Positions 35,477 to 44,923 of a stretch of 64,000 nucleotides of DNA are shown piece by piece (the stretch's first letter is position 1; the number at the start of each line of letters is the position of its first letter). Below the pieces are notes generated by a model. The model saw only the letters and a list, made by a program, of their open reading frames with translations. It did no database searches and was not told where the DNA came from. This DNA is from JACQSR01 sp042577505 (lineage in GTDB: Archaea > Nanobdellota > Nanobdellia > Woesearchaeales > JACQSR01), in NCBI GenBank assembly GCA_042577505.1, contig JBHPEA010000001.1:1-64000 (forward strand). The letters run 5' to 3'. The translations under genes and the position numbers were made by a program.

Positions 35477-36667
35477 TTATCTCTCAAGAATAAGTATTGT
35501 AGGTTTTGTGAAATATTTCTTAACAACCCTTAAGATATCAGCCCGAGTGACTCTTTTTATCTTATTCACATATGAATTTATTCCACGGGCGTCCCCAACA
35601 GTTTCCCAAAAGCAAACATCATCCACTCTTTTCTCAGTGTTTTCATGCAATAAAATGGTACTACCTTCAATGTACCCAATAGCTTCATCAATTTCCTTTT
35701 TGGGAACTTTTTTTAACAATGCCAATTCCTTCAAAATGATTTTCTTGCATAAATCAACATTCTTTTTCTCCGTATTCAGATATATCAAAAAAACTCCGAA
35801 CGATTTATCACTCTCTTGATAAGCACCAATCTCATAAACCAAACCCCTTTTATTTCTAACTTCATTAAACAATATCCCAGATTGACCCCTACCAAGTATA
35901 GCTTTAATTACATCCAAGACATAAGAATCAGGATGGTTCCTTCTTGCCGTCTTAAATCCAAGTACAAAATATGAATTCAAAGTTTTTACTTTCTCAATCT
36001 TAGTAATAGATTTTGAATTTGGATCAGTAATTTTATTTATCTTATATTTTCCAGAAGGAAATGAAAATTTTCTAGAAATCAGTGATTTCGCATTCTTTAT
36101 ATCTCCAACAACACCAACCACAATATTCTCTGGAACATAATGTTTTTTGTAAAAATCCCAAAGGTCCTTCCGAGTAATGCTCTTCAAACTTTTAACAGAT
36201 CCAAATATTGGATTCCCTGCAGAAGAATTAGGGAATAAGGCTCCATAGAATGAAATCCACTGTTTTATTCTAGGTTCATCTAGGGACATGTTAATTTCTT
36301 TCAAAATCACCCCCCTCTCTTTTTCTAAAGTTTTCTCATCAATTATTGCATTTTGAATAACATCTGACAGAATATCAACAGCAAGAGAAAAGTATTTTTT
36401 CTGAACTTTTATATAATAACAGGTTCTTTCCTGGTGGGTATAAGCATTTATAATTCCACCTACTTTTTCGATCTCTGAAGCAATCTCCTTAGCAGTCTTT
36501 CTTTTTTTAGTTCCTTCTAAAACCATATGCTCAAGAAGATGAGATATCCCTTCATTTCCTCTTTCATATAGAGAACCAATTTGAACAGAAGCCATAATAG
36601 AAACAGTATCAGCCTTCCTTTCATCAACAACTAATTTTAATCCATTGGACAGTGTATATCTTTTCAT
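35477..36667 (-). CDS. M16 family zinc peptidase
   Basis: The inverted zinc motif HLLEH (residues 43-47) and the downstream Glu in LEKERGVILKEI give the three zinc ligands and base. The C-terminal half has the substrate-binding motif RNKRGLVYEIGAY. At 396 aa it is one half-unit of the pitrilysin/processing-peptidase fold, so it probably acts as a dimer in the cytoplasm. A TTTAAA box centred 24 nt upstream supports the start. It is divergent from a second peptidase gene. Confidence 0.9.
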   Translation of the reverse strand: MKRYTLSNGLKLVVDERKADTVSIMASVQIGSLYERGNEGISHLLEHMVLEGTKKRKTAKEIASEIEKVGGIINAYTHQERTCYYIKVQKKYFSLAVDILSDVIQNAIIDEKTLEKERGVILKEINMSLDEPRIKQWISFYGALFPNSSAGNPIFGSVKSLKSITRKDLWDFYKKHYVPENIVVGVVGDIKNAKSLISRKFSFPSGKYKINKITDPNSKSITKIEKVKTLNSYFVLGFKTARRNHPDSYVLDVIKAILGRGQSGILFNEVRNKRGLVYEIGAYQESDKSFGVFLIYLNTEKKNVDLCKKIILKELALLKKVPKKEIDEAIGYIEGSTILLHENTEKRVDDVCFWETVGDARGINSYVNKIKRVTRADILRVVKKYFTKPTILILER

Positions 36668-36709
36668 GAAAGGTTAACACTTAAAAAGTTTAAATAGGTT
36701 TTCATCTTT

Positions 36710-37789
36710 ATGAATATAAGGAATCTCCAAATATACCTTAGGAAGAATAAAATTGATGTTTCTATCTTTATGAGTCTAAATTCAACTACGTACGATAACA
36801 ACCTATACTATTTTTCAGGTTATTCAGGAAACGGTATTTTAATTATACCAAAATCATCTAGACCTTTTTTAGTTGTTCCTGAAATGGAAAGGGAAAAGGC
36901 ATCAAAAACATCAAAAGTTAGAAGTATTATTGTTTGGAAGAAAAAAGAAGATTTGTTTGAACTCTTAAGGGAACTTTTCAAAAAGAAGAAGATTAGAAGC
37001 AAGGTTATAGGATTAGATTTATTCTCAATATCAGTTCTCTTATTCAGAGATTTCAAAAAAGGTTTGAAAAAAAGTAAATTCAAAGACATTAGCAATATTT
37101 GCCGATTTTTAAGAACAACAAAAACAAAAGAAGAAATTAAAACCATAAGAAAAGCATTCAGCATCGCAAATAAAATTTTAATTAAAACAATTAGGAATTT
37201 TAAAAGATTCAAAACAGAACTAGATGTTGCAAATTATTTGAAAATTGAATCAATAAAAAAAGGATGCGAGTTATCATTCCCCTCTATCGTTGCATCAGGA
37301 AAAAATGCGTCAATGCCTCATTATTCTCCAACAAACTGCAAGCTTAAGAAAGGATTCTGTGTTATAGATTTTGGTGTTAGATACCAAGGATATTGTACAG
37401 ATATCACAAGAACAATTTTCTTAGGAAAACCAAGTGAAAGGGAAAATGAGATCTACAATATTTTATTAGACTCACAGAAAAAAGCGATAAAGCAAGTAAA
37501 AAATGGCACAAGTTGCTCGGATTTGTATAACTCAGTTGTTGAAAACTTGGGAGACCACTCAAAATACTTCACACACGGTTTAGGACATGGTGTAGGGCTA
37601 AATATTCACGAATTACCCAACTTAAAAGACAAATCAAAAGATAATATTGAAAAAAATATGGTTTTCACAATCGAACCGGGTATTTACATCTCAGGAAAAT
37701 TAGGTATAAGAATCGAAGATACTCTTTTGTTCTCAAACAAAACCGAAATTCTAACAAAAGTCCCAAAGCATCTGATCACCATTCGTTAG
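36710..37789 (+). CDS. M24 family Xaa-Pro aminopeptidase
   Basis: Creatinase-like N-terminal domain (1-125), then a pita-bread metallopeptidase domain. The metal ligands are in order: Asp in VIDFGVRYQG, Asp in GYCTDITRT, His in THGLGHGVGL, Glu in TIEPGIYI and Glu in IRIEDTLL. All five are present. The length of 359 aa is typical of archaeal Xaa-Pro dipeptidases. It shares a cluster with M16 and M29 peptidases and PAN, suggesting peptide turnover downstream of the proteasome. Confidence 0.93.
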   Translation: MNIRNLQIYLRKNKIDVSIFMSLNSTTYDNNLYYFSGYSGNGILIIPKSSRPFLVVPEMEREKASKTSKVRSIIVWKKKEDLFELLRELFKKKKIRSKVIGLDLFSISVLLFRDFKKGLKKSKFKDISNICRFLRTTKTKEEIKTIRKAFSIANKILIKTIRNFKRFKTELDVANYLKIESIKKGCELSFPSIVASGKNASMPHYSPTNCKLKKGFCVIDFGVRYQGYCTDITRTIFLGKPSERENEIYNILLDSQKKAIKQVKNGTSCSDLYNSVVENLGDHSKYFTHGLGHGVGLNIHELPNLKDKSKDNIEKNMVFTIEPGIYISGKLGIRIEDTLLFSNKTEILTKVPKHLITIR

Positions 37790-37825
37790 CAAATCTTTAT
37801 TAATCAGCAAATCTTGAATCGCCTT

Positions 37826-39598
37826 ATGAAGTATGATACTAAAAAATTAAATTCTGCAATCGACGATTACAAGAAACTATTAGGAGATATTGACGGCAAG
37901 ACTATATTCATAACAATTAACATTGATAATGAAAGTGCTTTCTATTCCATTGCACCACTATCAATCGCAATCCATGAACTAGGTGGCGACTTAAATGTAA
38001 TGGGATTCAAAGGATCTTCAAATATGTATCATAGTCTGGGCAAAGTTTGGGAATTATTTGGAGAACTAGGGGGAGAAAAGCCCAGCAAAGAAGCAAAATT
38101 ACTGGACAAATTCATCACTAGCGTAGATAAAAAATCAAATGGGGAGTTTAGAAAAATATTCAAAAGCCCAGATATGTACTTCTACTCAAAAAAGAATGGC
38201 TTTGAAGGAATCAACCTTCTCCCTTACCATGATGGATGGTTCAAAAAACATAAATGGGATAAATTATTGGAAACTGCTGACGTAATTTGGAAAGATGTTT
38301 ACAATTTGAAAGAAGAGAGAGTAGGTGTAGGTTTTATTTTAATTCCAGATAGAAAATATTTGGAGCTTCCACTTGAAGATTATCTTGATTCTTACCCCAT
38401 AAATTTCGCAATGAAAGAAGCAGCAAAAAAATATGCTCGCGAAGTATCTTACAGTGCCTCTTCACCAAGAATGGCTCAAACTGATTTTCCTGAAAGGATT
38501 TCTGATCTAAAAGCAACTTTAATTGGATGTGAATTAGATAAGACTATAAATGAAGAACCATTCAAAATATTCAAACAACTATCAAGTTTTATTGGAACAG
38601 ATAAAATTCTTTTCAACAGCGCAAATTTCCACATTGCTGCAAAAGGATATTCAGGTAGACATATTTTTGGACAAACATGGGGATACCCAACCCTAAATGG
38701 CAAATCTAGGTGGAGTACACCTAGCGGTATTATATACAAGTTCGATTTCTTTCCACAAACTTTCTATGAAGAAAGAGATCCAATTGCAAGAGCAGGATTC
38801 ACAGAAACACTACCAATAGATATTTTCATAGAAACGTCCCTCATTGACTGGAATGAATTAACAAGAAAAGATCATGTAATTATTGACATCGTTAAAAAAT
38901 GTCAGAAAATTATTGTAGAAGGTAAAAAGATGGGTAAATATCAAACAAAATTTGAAGTAGGTTTAATTAGAAGTGACGGAGAACATAGATGGGCAAAAGG
39001 TTCTGATACTGAATTAAGAAACATAATTAACAAAGATTATTTCAATAGATTAGGCATCAAAGCAGGAACAATGGGAAACATTCCAGGGGGTGAAATGTTC
39101 ATAACACCAGAATATGTTAAAGGGACCATTGTAGGAGATGTCGTAATTGCAATAGATCAAAGTTATCTTTTAAGCGAAAAAGAACCGTTTATCATTGAAT
39201 CAAGCGAAGATGGTTATAAAGTTATCAAAGCCCCTAAAAAAATTCTTGAGAAGTTTGAAAAACGAAAAAATGATGCATGGAAGCTTTTAGAAATTATGGA
39301 AAAAAACAAATCACTCCCAGAAGAAATTATTGAAATGAAGAAAAGGAACTTCAACCTTCTTGGAGAATTTGCAATAAATACAAATCCAAAAGCAAAAATT
39401 TGCGATTATTTAATCGTAAATGAAAAAATTGCAGGAATGATTCATGTTGCTATGGGTTCTGGATTCGAAGCTGACAGATCAACAGAATATCACATGGATG
39501 TCGTCGTAAATTCTATAAAACAAAAACATGATATCTATGGTTTAGATAAGAAGGGTAAGAAATATTGGATAAAAAAGCAAGGAAAATTCGTAATCTAA
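37826..39598 (+). CDS. M29 family aminopeptidase
   Basis: The C-terminal half carries M29 (AmpS/aminopeptidase T) signatures: GNIPGGEMFITPEYVKG, NLLGEFAINTNPKAK, and MIHVAMGSGF followed by STEYHMDVVV, which supply the dinuclear metal ligands. The protein is about 590 aa, longer than the usual 370-410; the extra sequence is in the N-terminal half. I use ATG 37826 rather than TTG 37814 because an AT-rich box (37795-37803) lies about 27 nt before it. Confidence 0.82.
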   Translation: MKYDTKKLNSAIDDYKKLLGDIDGKTIFITINIDNESAFYSIAPLSIAIHELGGDLNVMGFKGSSNMYHSLGKVWELFGELGGEKPSKEAKLLDKFITSVDKKSNGEFRKIFKSPDMYFYSKKNGFEGINLLPYHDGWFKKHKWDKLLETADVIWKDVYNLKEERVGVGFILIPDRKYLELPLEDYLDSYPINFAMKEAAKKYAREVSYSASSPRMAQTDFPERISDLKATLIGCELDKTINEEPFKIFKQLSSFIGTDKILFNSANFHIAAKGYSGRHIFGQTWGYPTLNGKSRWSTPSGIIYKFDFFPQTFYEERDPIARAGFTETLPIDIFIETSLIDWNELTRKDHVIIDIVKKCQKIIVEGKKMGKYQTKFEVGLIRSDGEHRWAKGSDTELRNIINKDYFNRLGIKAGTMGNIPGGEMFITPEYVKGTIVGDVVIAIDQSYLLSEKEPFIIESSEDGYKVIKAPKKILEKFEKRKNDAWKLLEIMEKNKSLPEEIIEMKKRNFNLLGEFAINTNPKAKICDYLIVNEKIAGMIHVAMGSGFEADRSTEYHMDVVVNSIKQKHDIYGLDKKGKKYWIKKQGKFVI

Positions 39599-39673
39599 AG
39601 TCTTAAAAACCTTTTGGTAAAAAAAATTTCTTCAATACAAATCTTTTTAAACGTGGGTTGATTATATTTCTTC

Positions 39674-40819
39674 ATGGCGGTTAACAACAAAAATATTCTC
39701 GACAGCGTGATTTACAGTTATTCAACTACGACAAATCAATTAGAAGAAGAGAACAGAGTTCTAAGAGAAACTTTAGACAAGATGAAAAATGAGTTGGATA
39801 AATTTAAACAACCTCCTTTGATGGTTTGTGAAATTTATGAAATCCATGGAACCACCGCTTTGATAAAAATTCCAAATGGAAACCAATTTTCGGTAAATGT
39901 CTCAAATGATTGCGGGAAACTTAAACCAGGAGATATGGTATTAGCAGAACAAAAGAACTTAACAGTTATTAAAAAAATTCAGAATGTGAAAGCATTTAAT
40001 GTTGACAAATTTGTTATTGTTGAAAAACCAACAATTACCTGGCAAGAGGTTGGTGGTTTAGAATCTCAAGCTAGGGAAATCAAAGAAGTTATTGAACTTC
40101 CTTTACTTAAGCCAGGATTATTTACAAAAATTGGAATAGAACCACCAAAAGGAGTTCTTCTTTATGGTCCGCCTGGAACAGGTAAAACATTATTAGCAAA
40201 AGCTGTTGCACAATCTACAAATTCTACATTCATTGGGGTAGTCGGATCTGAATTAGTGCAGAAATTTATTGGAGAAGGAGCGAAGTTAGTAAAAGAAATT
40301 TTTGAACTTGCAAGAGAAAAAGCACCTTCAGTAGTTTTCATAGATGAAATTGATGCTCTAGCTGCAACAAGAATGGAAGTTGGAACCTCTGGTGAAAGAG
40401 AAGTAAACAGAACTTTTATGCAAATGCTTTCTGAATTAGATGGATTTACACCTTTGGGGAATGTAAAGGTGATTGGGGCTACAAACAGAAAAGACGTTTT
40501 AGATCCTGCAATAACAAGACCCGGAAGATTAGACAGATTAATTCATGTTCCATTACCAAATGTTGATGCAAGAAAACAAATATTCTCAATACATTCCAAA
40601 AGAATGAAGTTAGACACAGTAATTTCAACAAAGGATATTGTCGATCAAATGGAAAACTTCTCAGGTGCTGAGATTAGAGCCGTTTGTACAGAAGCAGGCT
40701 ACTTTGCTATTAGGGAAAATCGTTATAAAATTCTTAAGAAGGATTTAGAAAAAGCAGTAGCTAAAGTCAAAGACTCCGAAACCAAAGAAGGCAAAGACTA
40801 CATGCAAATGTTTGGCTAG
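39674..40819 (+). CDS. pan: Proteasome-activating nucleotidase (AAA ATPase)
   Basis: Unfolds substrates for the 20S proteasome. An N-terminal coiled coil (about 15-45) precedes an OB domain (50-110) and an AAA module with Walker A GPPGTGKT near residue 165, Walker B VVFIDEID near 222 and Arg finger region RPGRLDR. The protein ends in MFG, which has Phe where the HbYX proteasome-docking motif has Tyr. A TTTAAA box 25 nt upstream gives a leaderless mRNA. Confidence 0.93.
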   Translation: MAVNNKNILDSVIYSYSTTTNQLEEENRVLRETLDKMKNELDKFKQPPLMVCEIYEIHGTTALIKIPNGNQFSVNVSNDCGKLKPGDMVLAEQKNLTVIKKIQNVKAFNVDKFVIVEKPTITWQEVGGLESQAREIKEVIELPLLKPGLFTKIGIEPPKGVLLYGPPGTGKTLLAKAVAQSTNSTFIGVVGSELVQKFIGEGAKLVKEIFELAREKAPSVVFIDEIDALAATRMEVGTSGEREVNRTFMQMLSELDGFTPLGNVKVIGATNRKDVLDPAITRPGRLDRLIHVPLPNVDARKQIFSIHSKRMKLDTVISTKDIVDQMENFSGAEIRAVCTEAGYFAIRENRYKILKKDLEKAVAKVKDSETKEGKDYMQMFG

Positions 40820-40827
40820 AATTTCTT

Positions 40828-41163
40828 TTAATACTTGAAAAGTTTATTGTAATTCTTATGATCCATAAATTCAAGAAGAATTGTAATGATCTCAATTTCA
40901 TTTCCTGTTATAGTGTATAACATTCTCCAGAAATTTCGTAGGTTGATTTTCCAAAGGTTTGTGATTCCGTATTCGTTAATGTAGATAGTAGGGATTTTAT
41001 CTTTTTGTATTTGAATTCCTCGATGAGGATTTGTGAATAAAATGCCATTTTCTCTTTCTATTGCTTTTAGTAACTGTAAATCAAACTTGTTTTGAGAAAG
41101 TTTAAGTTTTGTAAGCTGGTTTTGAAATTCAGGACCGTATTTTACTTTAATCTGTTTATCCAT
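40828..41163 (-). CDS. RelE/ParE-like toxin candidate
   Basis: A 111-residue protein with the short helix-helix-sheet layout of RelE-family proteins. The first helix pair is in FQNQLTKLKLSQNKFDLQ and the later strands are in TNLWKINLRNFWRMLYTIT, with basic and aromatic residues where RelE-type toxins bind RNA. It directly follows a small winged-helix gene on the same strand (no gap). Toxin activity is an inference from fold and pairing. Confidence 0.6.
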   Translation of the reverse strand: MDKQIKVKYGPEFQNQLTKLKLSQNKFDLQLLKAIERENGILFTNPHRGIQIQKDKIPTIYINEYGITNLWKINLRNFWRMLYTITGNEIEIITILLEFMDHKNYNKLFKY

Positions 41164-41424
41164 TTATCTAGCATCAACACTTTTTTTGAGTAGTCTCTTC
41201 ATTTTTGGATGATCATTGTATACCCATAAGACACCTTTCTCTCCAATCATAACTAATCCTTTTTCCTCTAGGTAGCCCAATATTAGGTTTAAAGTAGGTC
41301 TCATTGTCTTTTTTGGCAGTCTTCTAAGTAATTCGTTCCTTGAAATTGCTAGCTTAGCGTTTTTTAGTACTTTTTCTACCATAAGGACCGTATCTAATCT
41401 TGGGTAATGAAGTATTTGGGTCAT
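41164..41424 (-). CDS. Small winged-helix protein, candidate antitoxin/regulator
   Basis: 86 aa with one winged helix-turn-helix: helices in DTVLMVEKVLKNAKLA and SRNELLRRLPKKTM, recognition helix PTLNLILGYLEEKGL and wing MIGEKGVLWVY. First gene of a two-gene unit with the RelE-like gene. A 10-bp inverted repeat overlaps its start codon and TATA region, typical of autorepressed toxin-antitoxin operons. Confidence 0.62.
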   Translation of the reverse strand: MTQILHYPRLDTVLMVEKVLKNAKLAISRNELLRRLPKKTMRPTLNLILGYLEEKGLVMIGEKGVLWVYNDHPKMKRLLKKSVDAR

Positions 41425-41456
41425 ATATAAGTATATGTAGATATAAACTTATATAT
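41423..41456. promoter_or_regulatory. Inverted-repeat operator of the toxin-like pair
   Basis: Arms ATATATAAGT (41423-41432) and ACTTATATAT (41447-41456) are separated by 14 nt. The left arm covers the start codon and the right arm the probable TATA region, so a bound dimer would block transcription and start-site access. Confidence 0.5.
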
Positions 41457-41523
41457 AATTCTTTTGTTTGATGTGAATTATAATTGTTTTATGATTTAAA
41501 AAACTCTTTGGTAGAAAAATCGA

Positions 41524-41559
41524 AAGAAAAATAGGGGCTTTGGAAATATTTTCCCAAAG
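41524..41559 (-). terminator. Hairpin with U-tract after hjc
   Basis: On the minus strand, CTTTGG (41554-41559 complement) pairs with CCAAAG (41538-41543 complement), extended inward by A-T pairs across one bulge. It is followed about 5 nt later by a U-rich run (41524-41532). Placed 60 nt after the hjc stop, it fits termination of the rnz-hjc transcript. Confidence 0.4.
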
Positions 41560-41618
41560 TTTGATTTTTATTCGAAAAATGACCCAAATAATGGAGATTT
41601 TCTATTAAAACCGGCAAA

Positions 41619-42008
41619 TTAGGATATCAACTCTTCAAACAACAATCCTTTATTCTTAGCCATTTCTTTAGAAATAGAATACATCTTCCCACTTTTCTCA
41701 ACATCATCAATAGATAAAAAATACCAGTCTGTATGATCAAATTTCACTCCAATCCATGGTTCACCACCGAAGAAATCAACAAAATCACGTAGCTGTTCAA
41801 TGTCTTCTTCAGATAAGTATTTCTTATCGTCTTTACATGTTTTACACTCGATTGCCAATTTACGAACTTTATTTGAAGCCAAAACATCAGGAGAAGGATA
41901 CTTCATAGAACCAGAACCGGCTACTCGAATTGCACACCAGTTTCCAGTTGCCCAAAACTTATGCAATATATCCCGTTCAGCGTTTATACCTTTAGATTTC
42001 CTTGACAT
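41619..42008 (-). CDS. hjc: Holliday junction resolvase Hjc
   Basis: Archaeal resolvase of the PD-(D/E)XK fold, 129 aa. The first active-site Glu is in GINAERDILHKF, the Asp in KYPSPDVLAS and E-x-K in LAIECKTCKD, all in order. It resolves four-way junctions in recombination and repair as a dimer. It is downstream of rnz with a 1-nt overlap, so the two are co-transcribed. Confidence 0.92.
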   Translation of the reverse strand: MSRKSKGINAERDILHKFWATGNWCAIRVAGSGSMKYPSPDVLASNKVRKLAIECKTCKDDKKYLSEEDIEQLRDFVDFFGGEPWIGVKFDHTDWYFLSIDDVEKSGKMYSISKEMAKNKGLLFEELIS

Positions 42009-42898
42009 TATAATCTTACTCTCTTAAAATCAGAAGCGGCTTCTGTATTATTAAAAGTATCTCGAGCATCCTCTTCTAAAATGTGAGGACTTTTGTATCT
42101 TGCACTAAAATGCGTTAAGAATAATTGTTTAACATTAGCAACATTCGCTATCTGTGCAGCTTGTTTTGCAGTCATATGTTTATGTTTCTCCGCTTTATCT
42201 AACATATCAGATGCATAAGTCGCCTCACAAATCAAAACATCAGCATCTTGTGCTAAAACAGTAGCATTTGCAGTTGGCATTGTATCTGTAATTAAAGTAA
42301 CTTTTTTCCCCTCAACAATATTTGTCACATCATCCGCTTTTATCTTCTTACCTTTAAAAGTAATATCCTTGCCCTGCTGCAGTTTCCCAAGCAAAGGACC
42401 TTCAGGAATTCCAAGTTTCTTAATTTCTTTCAAATCAATTCTTCTCCTATCCTTCTCAACTATACTGTATCCCAAAACATCAGTTCCATGCTCCAAAGGC
42501 AAAGTCTCAATATACAAAACATCATTTTCAAATATCTTTCCTTTCGAAACCTCAGTAATTTTCAAATCAACACCCTCATCATAGATAAACACTTTATTCA
42601 TCAATTCAATCCTTCTTTTCGAATCGCTAGGACCAAAAATCTCCAAAGTCCGATTATACTCACTCTTACTTAAAGTTGAAATCAATCCAGGTAATCCAAA
42701 AACATGATCACCATGCCAATGAGTTATTAAAATTCTAGAGATAACACTAGGCTTAATCCCAGCAATCTTTAATTGCCTTTGAGTTCCTTCCCCACAGTCA
42801 ATTAACGTCCCATCACCATCTTGGATAACTAAAACTGCACTATGGTTTCTATCCTTTGTAGGAACCATCGAAGAAGTTCCTAAAAATATTATTTCCAT
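42008..42898 (-). CDS. rnz: Ribonuclease Z
   Basis: Processes tRNA 3' ends. Metallo-beta-lactamase fold: GTSSMVPTKDRNHSAVLV at the N-terminus, the metal motif ITHWHGDHVFGLPGL near residue 58, the exosite-like region in the middle, and later His ligands in HKHMTAKQAAQIA and LTHFSARY. The length of 296 aa is typical. ATG 42898 is used rather than the in-frame TTG at 42904, because the TTTAAA box at 42923-42928 is 27 nt from the ATG. No CCA end is encoded on the tRNA of this window, consistent with a need for this trimming. Confidence 0.94.
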   Translation of the reverse strand: MEIIFLGTSSMVPTKDRNHSAVLVIQDGDGTLIDCGEGTQRQLKIAGIKPSVISRILITHWHGDHVFGLPGLISTLSKSEYNRTLEIFGPSDSKRRIELMNKVFIYDEGVDLKITEVSKGKIFENDVLYIETLPLEHGTDVLGYSIVEKDRRRIDLKEIKKLGIPEGPLLGKLQQGKDITFKGKKIKADDVTNIVEGKKVTLITDTMPTANATVLAQDADVLICEATYASDMLDKAEKHKHMTAKQAAQIANVANVKQLFLTHFSARYKSPHILEEDARDTFNNTEAASDFKRVRL

Positions 42899-42969
42899 AC
42901 ACAAAAAGAGAATTAATGTTTATTTAAAGGTTAGCAGTAGTATTAGAAATTAATTAAAAGATAGCAAAT

Positions 42970-43347
42970 ATGTCTTTCCACATGCCATTAAAATATTGCA
43001 TCCAAAAGCACAAAGCGACTCATTTACACTATGATTTAAGATTGGAATACAAAGGAATAGCTAAATCTTGGGCAGTTCCAAAACAACCTTCTAAAACTGA
43101 AAGAAGATTGGCAATTGAAGTAGAAGATCATGAAGTTGATTATATGAAATTTGAAGGAACAATCCCAAAAGGGGAATATGGGGCTGGATCAGTAAAAATC
43201 TGGGACAAAGGAACCTGGGAACCAGAGGAAATCACAAAAAAGAAAATCATTGCAAACATTAAAGGAAAAAAATTAAAAGGAAAATTTGCCCTTGTTAATT
43301 TCAAAGGCAAAAACTGGTTGTTCTTCAAAATCAAGCATGACGTTTGA
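42970..43347 (+). CDS. Stand-alone LigD-type 3'-phosphoesterase domain
   Basis: 125 aa matching the 3'-phosphoesterase module of bacterial LigD. Metal and substrate residues are in HKATHLHYDLRLEYKG and SWAVPKQPSKT, with EVEDHEVDYMKFEGTIPKGEYGAG as the family core. It trims 3' phosphates or ribonucleotides at DNA breaks. No ligase or polymerase domain is attached. It overlaps the convergent membrane-protein gene by 17 nt. Confidence 0.87.
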   Translation: MSFHMPLKYCIQKHKATHLHYDLRLEYKGIAKSWAVPKQPSKTERRLAIEVEDHEVDYMKFEGTIPKGEYGAGSVKIWDKGTWEPEEITKKKIIANIKGKKLKGKFALVNFKGKNWLFFKIKHDV

Positions 43348-44035
43348 ACAAAACATAATTCTTGTCAACGTTCACATACTCTTTTCGAAGTTTTAAATCC
43401 AATTTGTCTAGTAAAGTATTCAAAACAATAAACGAAACCGCAATTCCAGATGCAAACAATATTCTTTCAAACGCCACTATTGGAATTAACCCTACCCAAG
43501 CCGCTGGAGTCATAGAATTGATAAAATAAAGCCACACTATCGAACCTACCGCATGGGCAGTAAATGTTGCTCCAAGTCCTTTCAAGAATGCGTTGTTACT
43601 ATACTTTGCAGGTAGGACCTTAACTACAATAGGGATCAACCAATAAAGTGAATAAAACCACACTTGTTGACCAACAGGATGCACTATGAATAAAATCATC
43701 GCAGCGGCAGGAATAATCATACTTGCCTTGTCTTTCTTTGCTCCAAAATACCATGCAGCAAATAACATAGGTAACAATCTAAGAACACTAACAATAGTAA
43801 GTGCCTTACCCAAAACAACAAAACTTCCAATTTCAGCTATTAATACTGCCAAAACACCAACTACAGGACCTAAAAAGAATCCAGCAATGGGACCAAAAAA
43901 TTGAAACACCGTAAAATATTGACCCTCAGCACCTATTAATGAAGAAAAATTAATTTGATCTCCAATAAAAACCAAGACACTAAATATTATCAAAAACAGA
44001 ATACCTTTCCTTGTGATTAATTTTTTCAAATCCAT
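43331..44035 (-). CDS. Multi-pass membrane protein, ECF S-component-like
   Basis: About 235 aa with six or so hydrophobic segments. The stretch QYFTVFQFFGPIAGFFLGPVVGVLAVLIAE resembles the substrate-binding S components of energy-coupling factor transporters; I split its citation here as FQFFGPIAGFFLG plus PVVGVLAVLIAE. No ATPase or T component is nearby, so transport is only suggested. ATG 44035 is preferred to GTG 44044, since GGGGTG lies 7 nt before it. Confidence 0.55.
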   Translation of the reverse strand: MDLKKLITRKGILFLIIFSVLVFIGDQINFSSLIGAEGQYFTVFQFFGPIAGFFLGPVVGVLAVLIAEIGSFVVLGKALTIVSVLRLLPMLFAAWYFGAKKDKASMIIPAAAMILFIVHPVGQQVWFYSLYWLIPIVVKVLPAKYSNNAFLKGLGATFTAHAVGSIVWLYFINSMTPAAWVGLIPIVAFERILFASGIAVSFIVLNTLLDKLDLKLRKEYVNVDKNYVLFKRHA

Positions 44036-44191
44036 ATCAAACACCCCAAAACTTCATTTGAGAATTAATTTAAAAAGTTTTCTATTGTAATTACACACCT
44101 TTCAGTCACCATTCTAATATTTTGAGTTTTGGGAGATTTCATGTGCGTCTTATAGGGCAAGATTTTTAAGATAATATAGAGCCCCTTTATT

Positions 44192-44884
44192 ATGGAAAAA
44201 GAAAAAGGCCCTTCATACAGCGGAGTAGTAGTGGGGAGAGATAGAGAAGCTAGAATTCTTGTAAGTTGTGCTGATTTTGAAGGGAATGTTGCCCTTACTT
44301 CAAGCAGAGGTGATAAAAGATATCAAAAAGGAGAAAAACTAATATTTGGAGGTATAAAGGATGGAATTCCTGATTACTTTGACGATTTTTCATCCAGTCA
44401 CTCTGCAACTTGGTATCGAGCAGAAGAAACACAAACAGCTGTAGAACCTGAGAAAAAGCTTGTTTGGAAATGCCATTTTGATATTGGTGTCGTAATTGAC
44501 GCTGCTCAGAAAGAAAGAGCTAAGGTTGTATTGTTGTACGATCGTGCAATGAGATATCAAGATTATGGGAGGGGACAGGGTATGAAAATGACGCCTGCTA
44601 TTATGCTTGCTGATAAAAGAAGTTATCTTGATGATGCTATTGAATTATTTGAAGATCGTGAGAATAGAGCTGTAGTTAGAAATTTTCGTAAAGGGGAAAA
44701 TGGAGTGATGGGGTATCACGTAGATCTTCCCAGCACTTTTGAAAGATTGCGTGAAGAAAGATTAAGTGGTGTGTACTTTCATGAACAAGAAGGATTACAA
44801 CCTTGGAGAGGATCTGGCACACCCAGAATTAAAAGTGACACTTTAACAAAGATTGTCGAATCAGTAAAGAAGATTTCTGGATAA
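44192..44884 (+). CDS. Hypothetical protein, 230 aa
   Basis: Unrecognised soluble protein. It has a beta-rich first half and a helical second half, with a low share of hydrophobic residues. The upstream gap of 156 nt contains a TTTTTAAG-type box near 44164-44171, about 25 nt before the ATG, and nothing else evident. Confidence 0.5.
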   Translation: MEKEKGPSYSGVVVGRDREARILVSCADFEGNVALTSSRGDKRYQKGEKLIFGGIKDGIPDYFDDFSSSHSATWYRAEETQTAVEPEKKLVWKCHFDIGVVIDAAQKERAKVVLLYDRAMRYQDYGRGQGMKMTPAIMLADKRSYLDDAIELFEDRENRAVVRNFRKGENGVMGYHVDLPSTFERLREERLSGVYFHEQEGLQPWRGSGTPRIKSDTLTKIVESVKKISG

Positions 44885-44923
44885 GGTAAACCTTTTTAAG
44901 CAAAACAAAGCCTCAAATAAATA

